A stretch of DNA of 64,000 nt from DASWED01 sp036394995 (lineage in GTDB: Bacteria > Actinomycetota > UBA4738 > JACQTL01): the NCBI GenBank assembly GCA_036394995.1, contig DASWED010000060.1, positions 1-64,000 on the forward strand. Direction: 5' to 3'. Below, piece by piece: positions 48,559-55,556 of this stretch. Both the position numbers and the translations under genes were made by a program. Within the stretch, counting starts at the first letter, position 1. Every line of letters starts with the position of its first letter. The notes beneath the pieces are model-generated. The model was given only the letters and a program-made list of their open reading frames with translations. It did not search any database and had not been told where the DNA came from.

Positions 48559-48564
48559 TATCCT
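48559..48564 (+). promoter_or_regulatory. Predicted -10 box for leaderless epimerase transcript
   Basis: TATCCT lies 10 bases before the ATG at 48575 without a Shine-Dalgarno sequence, which favours that ATG over the in-frame ATG at 48536. Confidence 0.35.
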
Positions 48565-48574
48565 GCCCGCTCCG

Positions 48575-49507
48575 ATGCCGCGATCCCCGATCACCCGCGT
48601 CCTGATCACCGGCGGTGCCGGGTTCGTGGGCTCGAACCTGGCCCGCGACCTCATCGCCGACGGCGTGGAGGTCCGGATCTTCGACGACCTCTCCGCCGCG
48701 CGCGACCGCTACGTCCGGGGCCTGGGCGTGGACCTCCGCCACGGTTCGGTCACCGATCCCGCGGCCACGCGGCGCGCCGTGAAGGGCGTCGATGCCGTCG
48801 TGCACCTCGCGGCGATGTCGGGGGTCGGGCCGTCCGTCGAACATCCCGACCGGGACTTCGCCATCAACGTCCAGGGCACGTTCCACGTCCTCGACGCGGC
48901 TCGCCGAACCGGCGTCCGCCGGGTGGTGTTCGCTTCCTCCGGCGCCGTCCTGGCCGGGGCCAGGCCGCCACTGCACGAGGCCATCGTTCCCCAGGTCCTC
49001 GCTCCCTACGGCGCGTCGAAGCTGTACGGCGAGGCCGCCCTCCAGGCGTTCCAGTCGGTGTACGGGTTCACCGGGGTGGCTCTGCGTTTCTCGAACGTGT
49101 ACGGGCCGAACTGCGACCACAAGCGGAGCGTGGTGGCCGAGTTCCTGCGCCGGGCCGCGGCCGGCAAGCCCCTCGTGATCTACGGCAGCGGCCGGCAGAC
49201 CCGGGACTTCCTGCACGTGGACGACGTGTCCCGCGCCGTGCGGATAGCGCTGCGCTCACCGTCGTCGGGCGCGTTCCAGCTGGGGACCGGCGTGGAGACG
49301 TCGGTCGTCCGCCTGGCCAACCTGGTCCGGAAGGTCGCCGGCCGGGATCTCTCCATCGAACGCCGCCCCTCCCGCCCCGGCGAGGCCGCCCGGAACTACG
49401 TGGACCCTTCGAAGGCCCGGGCCGTGCTCCGGTGGGAGGCCCGGATCGGGCTCCCGGACGGGCTCGCGTCCACCTACCGCTGGATCACGGACCGCCGGGG
49501 TCCGTAG
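48575..49507 (+). CDS. NAD-dependent epimerase/dehydratase (UDP-sugar epimerase-like)
   Basis: This 310-residue extended SDR protein has the Rossmann motif GGAGFVGSN near 12-20. The catalytic YGASK (Tyr-x3-Lys) lies in LAPYGASKLYGEAALQAF, with the Ser/Ala region FASSGAVLAG upstream and RFSNVYGPNC after it. It resembles UDP-glucose 4-epimerase and similar nucleotide-sugar enzymes supplying surface glycans; the nearby glycosyltransferase fits this. The ATG at 48575 is chosen because a -10 box lies just before it. A start at 48536 would add 13 residues. Confidence 0.88.
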   Translation: MPRSPITRVLITGGAGFVGSNLARDLIADGVEVRIFDDLSAARDRYVRGLGVDLRHGSVTDPAATRRAVKGVDAVVHLAAMSGVGPSVEHPDRDFAINVQGTFHVLDAARRTGVRRVVFASSGAVLAGARPPLHEAIVPQVLAPYGASKLYGEAALQAFQSVYGFTGVALRFSNVYGPNCDHKRSVVAEFLRRAAAGKPLVIYGSGRQTRDFLHVDDVSRAVRIALRSPSSGAFQLGTGVETSVVRLANLVRKVAGRDLSIERRPSRPGEAARNYVDPSKARAVLRWEARIGLPDGLASTYRWITDRRGP

Positions 49508-49546
49508 GCCGAATCGGAGAGAGAGTCGTCGACCCGCCGTCCTGCG

Positions 49547-49552
49547 TACAAT
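49547..49552 (+). promoter_or_regulatory. Predicted -10 box of rplY-pth
   Basis: TACAAT, a near-consensus -10, lies 61 bases before the rplY ATG; the -35 is not obvious. The leader contains no clear regulatory fold. Confidence 0.4.
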
Positions 49553-49613
49553 CGACGGCGGTCCTGTGGTCGCCGGACCGCCCCATTTCGCGAGCACGAG
49601 GAAGGTCGCCGTC

Positions 49614-50327
49614 ATGGAGAGGAAGCTGAAGGCCGAGGAGCGCCAGCCCGACGGCAAGGGCGCCGCCCGGAAGCTGCGGGCCGAGGGGAAGGTCCCCGGC
49701 GTGGTGTACGGGCATGCCATGGATCCCGTCGCGGTGGCCGTGGACGCGCGCGACCTGTACCACATCCTCCACACCGACGCCGGGGCGAACGTCCTGATCG
49801 ACCTCCACGTGGGCTCGGACCAGCACCTCACGCTGCCCCGCGAGATCCAGCGCGACAACATCCGGGGCGTGTTCACCCACGTCGACTTCCTGGCCGTGCG
49901 GCGTGACGAGGTCATCACCGTGGACGTCCCGGTGGACCTCATCGGCGAGTCGCACGGCGTGAAGGAGGGCGGCGTCGTCGAGCACCACCTGTGGGAGGTC
50001 AAGCTGGAGTGCTTCCCCACCAACGTGCCGGAACGCATCGAGGCCGACATCTCGGCGCTCGGCATCGGCGAGGGCCTGAAGGCCGGGGACCTGAAGATCC
50101 CGGAGGGCGTCACGCTGGTCACCGACCCCGAGGCGAGCATCATGGCCGTCGTCCCGCCGCCGATCCTCCGGCTCGAGGAGGAGGAGGCCGCGGCCGCCGA
50201 GGCCGAGGAGGTCGAGGGCGCCGAGGCCGAGGCCGAGGGCGAGGGAGCCACCGGCGAGGAAGCCGCCCAGCACGCGCAGGGCGAGGGCGACCAGGGCGGC
50301 GCCGGTGGCGCCGGCGACGAGTCCTGA
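49614..50327 (+). CDS. rplY: 50S ribosomal protein L25/general stress protein Ctc
   Basis: This 237-residue Ctc-type L25 binds 5S rRNA. The N-terminal L25 domain (about 1-92) begins RKLKAEERQPDGKGAARKLRAEGKVPGVVYGH. The C-terminal TL5/CTC domain (about 100-185) includes HHLWEVKLECFPTNVPERIEADIS. A long Glu/Ala/Gly-rich acidic tail follows from about 187 to the end. The start is the ATG at 49614 after CGAGGAAGG. The gene is followed 30 bases later by pth, the conserved actinobacterial rplY-pth pair. Confidence 0.94.
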   Translation: MERKLKAEERQPDGKGAARKLRAEGKVPGVVYGHAMDPVAVAVDARDLYHILHTDAGANVLIDLHVGSDQHLTLPREIQRDNIRGVFTHVDFLAVRRDEVITVDVPVDLIGESHGVKEGGVVEHHLWEVKLECFPTNVPERIEADISALGIGEGLKAGDLKIPEGVTLVTDPEASIMAVVPPPILRLEEEEAAAAEAEEVEGAEAEAEGEGATGEEAAQHAQGEGDQGGAGGAGDES

Positions 50328-50357
50328 CCCGCCGATGGGTCGTCCGCAGCGGCGCCG

Positions 50358-50936
50358 ATGACCTGGCTGGTCGCTGGCCTGGGGAACCCCGGCGAGGAGC
50401 ACGCGAAGACCCGGCACAACGTCGGGGCCATGGTCGTGGACCTCCTGGCCGGCCGGTCCGGTGAGAGGTTCCGCAAGCTGCGGTTCATTCCCGTGGAACA
50501 GGCCGACGTCAAGGAGGGCCCCGAGAAGGTCATCCTGGCCCGGTCCACGCAGTTCATGAACGTGTCCGGGCCGGGGTTCGCCGGGCTGGCCAAGAAGATG
50601 CACCTCTCGCCCCACCAGGTGATCGCCGTCCACGACGAGATCGACCTGCCCTTCGGCCGCCTCCAGATCAAGCGGGGCGGTTCGACGGCCGGCCACCATG
50701 GCCTGGACTCCCTGGTGGAGGGGTTCCGTTCGCCGGACTTCTTCCGGGTCCGGGTGGGCGTGGGGCGTCCGCCCGGCCGGCAGGACCCCGCGGACTACGT
50801 CCTGGAGCCGTTCTCGAAGAAGGAGCAGCCCGAGGTGGCCGTCCTGGTCGAGGACGCGGCCGACGCCGTGCTCATGCTGATCCGCGACGGCCTGAACGAC
50901 ACCCAGGAGCGCTTCAACCGCGGTCCCCGCCGGTAG
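50358..50936 (+). CDS. pth: Peptidyl-tRNA hydrolase
   Basis: This 192-residue enzyme recycles peptidyl-tRNA dropped from ribosomes. Active-site residues are N10 and H20 (LVAGLGNPGEEHAKTRHNVG), the conserved QFMNVSG, the catalytic-type Asp in VHDEIDLPFG, and GSTAGHHGLDSL for tRNA contact. Length and motifs are normal. It is cotranscribed with rplY. It converges with the MMPL transporter, with 21 bases between the stops. Confidence 0.95.
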   Translation: MTWLVAGLGNPGEEHAKTRHNVGAMVVDLLAGRSGERFRKLRFIPVEQADVKEGPEKVILARSTQFMNVSGPGFAGLAKKMHLSPHQVIAVHDEIDLPFGRLQIKRGGSTAGHHGLDSLVEGFRSPDFFRVRVGVGRPPGRQDPADYVLEPFSKKEQPEVAVLVEDAADAVLMLIRDGLNDTQERFNRGPRR

Positions 50937-50957
50937 GCCCCCGACGGCCGCCCGTCG

Positions 50958-53144
50958 TTACCCGCGCTCGGTGTCGCCGTCGGCTCCCACGAGCGCGGGC
51001 TGTGGGGCCACCGGGGCCTGCTCCACCCGGACCCTCGGCAGAGCCCGGCCGAGCCACCCGGGCATCCACCAGTTCACGTCGCCCAGCAGCTCCATGACCG
51101 AGGGCACCAGCACCATGCGGACCAGCGTGGCGTCCACCAGGATCGCCACCGCGAGCCCCAGCCCGATCTCCTTGACCTGGCGGATGTCGAAGCCCACGAC
51201 GAACGAGAGGAACACCGCGATCATGACCAGGGCCGCCGCCGTGATGAGCCGCCCGGTCGTGGCCACGCCGTTCGCGACGGAGCGGGCGTTGTCGCCGGTC
51301 CGGACGTACTCCTCCCTGATCCTCGACAACAGGAAGATCTCGTAGTCCATGGACAGGCCGAACAGGATCGTGAACATCATCATGGGGATCCAGGACTCGA
51401 TCGGCCCGGTGTGCGACAGGCCGAACAGCGACTGGCCCCACCCCCACTGGAACACCGCGACCAGCACGCCGTAGGCGGCGCCGATCGACAGCAGGTTCAT
51501 GACCGCGGCCTTCAGCGGCACCACCACGGAGCGGAACACCACCATCAGCAGCAGGAACGCCAGGGCGATGACCACGGCGATCATGACCGGCATCCGCCTC
51601 CCGATGGTCGCCGCGAAGTCCACGAAGATCGCGGTGAACCCGCCCACGTACACGGTGGTCCCCGACCCCGCCGTGGCCTGGGGGACGACGTCGTCCCGGA
51701 GCCGGTGCACCAGCTGGTCCGTGGCCTGGTCCTGCGGCGCGGATCCCGGGTACACCGTGATGATCGCGGTGTCCCCCTTGGGGTTCGGGATCACCGGCGA
51801 GACCGCGGCGACGTCCTCGGTCGACGCCAGGGTCCGGTCGAGCCGCTGCAGCATCGCCATGTCCTGGGGCCCCCGGATCTCCGCGGCCAGCAGCAGGGGG
51901 CCGTTGAACCCCGGACCGAACCCCTCGGACAGCAGCTGGTAGGCCCGGTGGGTGGTGAGCGAGCCCGGCTCGTTCCCGGCGTCGGCCGCGCCGAGGCGGA
52001 TCGAGAACAGCGGGATGGCCAGCGTCAGCACGGCGACCAGGCCCGCCAGCCCGGTGACCACGGGACGGCGCTGCACCATCCGACTCCACCGGAACCAGAA
52101 GCCCGTCCCGGTGGTGTCCTTCTTGCCGAAGATCGGGACGTGCAGCTTGTCGATGTTCCGGCCGGTGAACCCGAGCACGGCCGGGAGCAGCGTGAGCGCC
52201 GCGAGCATCGTGACGAACACCACCGCGGCGCAGCCGATGGCGAGCCCCTGCAGGAAGGTGAAGCCCATCAGCAGCATGCCCAGGAACGAGATCACCACCA
52301 CGGTCCCGGCGAACAGCACGGCCCGGCCGGCCGTGGCCATGGCTCGCAGGACGGCCCCCTCGGGATCGAGTCCCTCCCGCAGTCCCTGCCGGTACCGCGA
52401 GACGATGAACAGCGCGTAGTCGATCCCGACGCCGAGGCCGATCATCGCGGCGACCTCGGTGGTGAAGTCGGGCACCGACAGGAAGTTCGCGAAGAGCAGG
52501 ATGAGGGCGAGCCCGATCCCGATGCCGAACAGGGCGGTCATGACGGGAAGCCCCATCGCCAGCAGCGACCCGAACGCGATCAGCAGGATGATCATCGCCG
52601 CGATCAACGCCACCCCGGTGGACTGCCCCGGCGGTTCGAACTGCGCGTTCTCGATGACCGGCCCCCCCCACTCGATCTGCAGGCCGGGTCCGTCGACCCG
52701 GTCGCCGAGGCCCTCGATCCGGTCCACCACGTCCTTCGGCACCTTGTTGGCCTTCACGTCGAACCGGACGTCAGCGAAGGCGATGTCACCGTCCCTGGAG
52801 ACCTGGCGGACGTTCCCGGGCGCGTACGGATCGACCACGCCCTCGACGTGACGGACCTTCTGGAGCTCGGCGAACAGGCCCTGCATCTTCGTGCGCACGC
52901 CGGGGTCGGCCACGCCGGCGTCGGCCTTGAACACGAGCTGCGCGGTGTCGCCGGACACCTGGGGGAACCGGTCGTTCAGGAGGTCGAAGGCCTTCTGCGA
53001 GTCGGCCCCCGGAAGCGAGAAGTCACTGGCGTAGTCCCCGCCCAGGCTCGAGGCGGCGAACTGCGCCCCGAACAGCGCCACGATCCAGATGACGAGCGTC
53101 AACCACCGCCGGTGGTAGCACCACCGGGCCACCCGCTGCAGCAT
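50958..53144 (-). CDS. MMPL/RND family transporter
   Basis: This 728-residue membrane protein shows the duplicated RND layout. TM1 is near 13-31, and a first periplasmic domain (about 40-190) is followed by five helices (about 190-345). TM7 is near 372-390, a second outer domain spans about 395-505, and five helices follow to about 690. Conserved stretches include IGLGVGIDYALFIVSRYRQGL and the second-half FTILFGLSMDYEIFLLSRIREEY, which carry the Asp/Tyr proton-relay positions of MMPL proteins. Substrates are probably lipids or drugs. A tiny ORF with a strong ribosome binding site lies 94 bases upstream on the same strand. Confidence 0.92.
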   Translation of the reverse strand: MLQRVARWCYHRRWLTLVIWIVALFGAQFAASSLGGDYASDFSLPGADSQKAFDLLNDRFPQVSGDTAQLVFKADAGVADPGVRTKMQGLFAELQKVRHVEGVVDPYAPGNVRQVSRDGDIAFADVRFDVKANKVPKDVVDRIEGLGDRVDGPGLQIEWGGPVIENAQFEPPGQSTGVALIAAMIILLIAFGSLLAMGLPVMTALFGIGIGLALILLFANFLSVPDFTTEVAAMIGLGVGIDYALFIVSRYRQGLREGLDPEGAVLRAMATAGRAVLFAGTVVVISFLGMLLMGFTFLQGLAIGCAAVVFVTMLAALTLLPAVLGFTGRNIDKLHVPIFGKKDTTGTGFWFRWSRMVQRRPVVTGLAGLVAVLTLAIPLFSIRLGAADAGNEPGSLTTHRAYQLLSEGFGPGFNGPLLLAAEIRGPQDMAMLQRLDRTLASTEDVAAVSPVIPNPKGDTAIITVYPGSAPQDQATDQLVHRLRDDVVPQATAGSGTTVYVGGFTAIFVDFAATIGRRMPVMIAVVIALAFLLLMVVFRSVVVPLKAAVMNLLSIGAAYGVLVAVFQWGWGQSLFGLSHTGPIESWIPMMMFTILFGLSMDYEIFLLSRIREEYVRTGDNARSVANGVATTGRLITAAALVMIAVFLSFVVGFDIRQVKEIGLGLAVAILVDATLVRMVLVPSVMELLGDVNWWMPGWLGRALPRVRVEQAPVAPQPALVGADGDTERG

Positions 53145-53602
53145 GTGCGTCCCTCCTCCGCCCGCCGTCCCCTCACCGGCGGTTCCCGTCTCGCTCGGAT
53201 TGATTCCCTCAACCCTACATGCGGTCGCGATTTTGGCTCACGGCGTTGGGATCAACCGAACGTCACCACCCGGACCGAACGTGAGGTCCCGGCGCTTCCG
53301 TTGGCACATGCTTCCTCCTTCGATCGAGGGACGAGACGTGAAGCTTCCGGCACCCGAACGGGTCCATCAAATCGTCCGAACGGGGAACATGCCGCCGGGC
53401 GCGTCCGAAGGCTCCGGCGAGGGGTCTCCGACGTGTTGGTGGCGAGAGGCCCCGAGCTGGAGCGGTTGGCCGCGTTTCGTCCGTCACGCTGGGGGTCTTC
53501 AGGCCCTGATCCGAGCGTTCGCGCCGGGTCAGGCTGTCCCCATCGGGCGACCACGGGGTCGAAAGCCGGGGTGGGGCGGGAGCGGCGAGCAAGGAGAGAG
53601 CC
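53145..53602. other. Intergenic region between MMPL transporter and multicopper oxidase
   Basis: These 458 bases contain only the short leftward ORF at 53238-53309 and the AGGAGAG ribosome site of the oxidase gene. No good promoter pair or repeat was found. The rightward frame with VLVARGPELERLAAF at about 53433-53480 looks faintly like the start of a LuxR/AAA protein but has no ribosome site and continues as low-complexity sequence. Confidence 0.45.
53238..53309 (-). CDS. Possible 23-residue leader peptide upstream of MMPL gene
   Basis: This is a short frame with an exceptionally good ribosome binding site (AAGGAGGAAGC directly before ATG at 53309). The peptide starts MCQRKRRDLTFGPGG and ends LIPTP. 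It lies 94 bases upstream of the MMPL transporter start on the same strand, so it could be a leader peptide that senses translation stress and controls the exporter, or a small basic protein. Coding bias cannot be judged at this length; chance occurrence is quite possible. Confidence 0.3.
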   Translation of the reverse strand: MCQRKRRDLTFGPGGDVRLIPTP

Positions 53603-55405
53603 ATGCTCACGCTTCGCCGAGATGGACATCGGACCGGTCGTTCGAGACGGCTCGCGGCTCGAGCGGTGATCGGGGCGACGGCCCTGACGGTCGCCGTCGG
53701 GGTCACCGCGCTCCCGCAGGCCCGGGGGGAGCCTGCAGCGCTCCTCTCCGCCGTCGCCCATCCGAAGTTCGTCCAGCCGCTGCCGAATCCGCTGGCCCCG
53801 GGGTTCGTCTGGACCCAGGATCCCGGGTCCCCGAACCACTACGAGATCGGTGCCTACCAGGTGCGGCAGAGCGTCCTCGGGCCGGGGTTCCCGGACACCA
53901 CGGTGTGGGGCTACGGCAACAACCTCGATCGGACCCAGCCCGCGACATACCCGGGACGCACGTTCCAGGTGCAGAAGGGCACGCCCATCACGGTCACCTG
54001 GACGAACAACCTGATCGACGCGGAGGGAACGCCCCTGCCACCACTGACGACGCCGGACCCGTCCGTGGAGCACGCGATGACGACCACGGGCGTTCCGCTC
54101 GTCGCGCACGTGCACGGGGGCCACACGGAATCGGTCAGCGACGGGCTCCCGGATTTCTGGTTCACGCCCGGCTACAGGGAGGTCGGCCCGCTGTTCACGT
54201 CAGGCCACCGGCTGGACCGGGGTGACCCGTACGTGTACGCGAACGACCAGCAGGCGGGCACCCTCTGGTACCACGACCACGCCCTGGGGTACACGCGACA
54301 GAACGTGTACGCGGGGCTCGCCGGTTTCTACCTGGTTCGGGACCAGACCGATACGGGGCTCGCCGGCAACCCCCTGGGGCTGCCGGCGTATCCGTACGAG
54401 GTGCCCATCGTGATCCAGGACCGGATGTTCACCTCCGACGGCCAGCTGTCCTACCCGAACGGCGGGGCCATCGCCGGAGTGACCGACGACAGCATCCTGC
54501 CGGAGATGTTCGGCGACTTCATCGTGGTGAACGGCACGACGTGGCCCTACCTGAACGTCGAGCCCAGGAAGTACCGTCTGCGGCTGCTCAACGGCTCGGA
54601 CTCCCGTTTCTACACGTTCTCGCTGGCCACGGGGAGCGGGGGGAGCGGGCCGGCCTTCTCCCAGATCGGGACCGACGACGCCCTCCTGTACGCCCCCGTG
54701 ACGCGGCAGCACATCACGCTGGGGCCGGGCGAGCGCGCCGATGTCATCGTCGACTTCAGCGGCCTCAACGGACGGAACCTCGTCATGCGGAACACCGCCA
54801 AGACGCCGTACCCGATGGGTTCCTCGCCGGATCCCAGGACCACCGGCCGGATCATGCAGTTCCGGGTTGGGACGGCCGTGACAGTCCCGGATCCGCCGCT
54901 CCCCGCCACGCTTCGTCCGGCGCCGATCGCGAGGCTGACACCTACTCCGGGCGCGCCCGTTCGCAAGCTGCTGCTGTACGAGGGCGAGGACGAGTACGGG
55001 CGGATCCTTCCGATGCTGGGAACGGCGGCGGGCGGCGCGATGGGATTCCGAGACCCGATCACCGAGACCCCGGCACTCGGGTCCACCGAGGTCTGGGAGT
55101 TCTACAACACGACGGAGGACGCCCATCCGATCCACCTGCACCTGGTGAGCTTCCAGATCCTGTCGCGACAGAGGTTCTCCGCGACGCAGGACCCGGTCAC
55201 CGGGGCTCTCACGAACGTCAGGCTGCGCGGCTCTCCCAGGCCACCGGCGCCCGGCGAGAGGGGATGGAAGGACACGGCCCAGATGTTCCCCGGCGAGGTC
55301 ACCCGGATCATCGCGACGTTCGACCGGCCGGGCCTGTATGTCTGGCACTGCCACATCCTGTCTCACGAGGAGCACGACATGATGCGCCCGTTCCGGGTCA
55401 TCTGA
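53603..55405 (+). CDS. Exported multicopper oxidase (CotA/bilirubin oxidase-like)
   Basis: This 600-residue secreted multicopper oxidase has an Arg-rich start with SRRLAAR, possibly a Tat signal, and a hydrophobic core at about 19-38. Copper ligands are HVH at 169-171 (AHVHGGH), HDH at 224-226 (WYHDH), DAHPIHLH in the last domain and the terminal WHCHILSHEEHDMM with the T1 Cys. The long domain 1 with PLVAHVHGGHTESVSDG is typical of CotA, bilirubin oxidase and bacterial laccases, so phenol, bilirubin or metal oxidation is likely. The ATG is preceded by AAGGAGAG. It is a different subtype from the oxidase at 13664-15127. Confidence 0.9.
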   Translation: MLTLRRDGHRTGRSRRLAARAVIGATALTVAVGVTALPQARGEPAALLSAVAHPKFVQPLPNPLAPGFVWTQDPGSPNHYEIGAYQVRQSVLGPGFPDTTVWGYGNNLDRTQPATYPGRTFQVQKGTPITVTWTNNLIDAEGTPLPPLTTPDPSVEHAMTTTGVPLVAHVHGGHTESVSDGLPDFWFTPGYREVGPLFTSGHRLDRGDPYVYANDQQAGTLWYHDHALGYTRQNVYAGLAGFYLVRDQTDTGLAGNPLGLPAYPYEVPIVIQDRMFTSDGQLSYPNGGAIAGVTDDSILPEMFGDFIVVNGTTWPYLNVEPRKYRLRLLNGSDSRFYTFSLATGSGGSGPAFSQIGTDDALLYAPVTRQHITLGPGERADVIVDFSGLNGRNLVMRNTAKTPYPMGSSPDPRTTGRIMQFRVGTAVTVPDPPLPATLRPAPIARLTPTPGAPVRKLLLYEGEDEYGRILPMLGTAAGGAMGFRDPITETPALGSTEVWEFYNTTEDAHPIHLHLVSFQILSRQRFSATQDPVTGALTNVRLRGSPRPPAPGERGWKDTAQMFPGEVTRIIATFDRPGLYVWHCHILSHEEHDMMRPFRVI

Positions 55406-55437
55406 TCTCGAACGGCACCGGCCACGGGCCGCCTTCG

Positions 55438-55529
55438 TAGAATGGGACGGCGGCCCTGGACCGGGGCCGCGCGCGTCGATTCGAAGACCCAAGCAGGTCA
55501 GAGGCCTGGAACTTTCGTCCCGGGCCTCT
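55438..55529 (+). promoter_or_regulatory. Predicted mfd -10 box and two leader hairpins
   Basis: TAGAAT (55438-55443) is a good -10, and transcription would start near 55450. The leader then contains GCGGCCC/GGGCCGC (55450-55456 with 55464-55470). A 10-bp stem AGAGGCCTGG/CCGGGCCTCT (55500-55509 with 55520-55529, one T-G) follows, before the mfd GTG at 55557. The second hairpin could also end read-through from the oxidase gene, though no T-run follows. Confidence 0.4.
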
Positions 55530-55556
55530 TCGTGCTGTTCGAGGTGCCGGAACACC

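Noticed and set aside
53433..53669. Rightward frame starting VLVARGPELERLAAF that looks like the beginning of a LuxR/AAA regulator
   Set aside because: No ribosome site or promoter. After about 20 residues it becomes low-complexity and runs out of phase through the start of the real multicopper oxidase gene.
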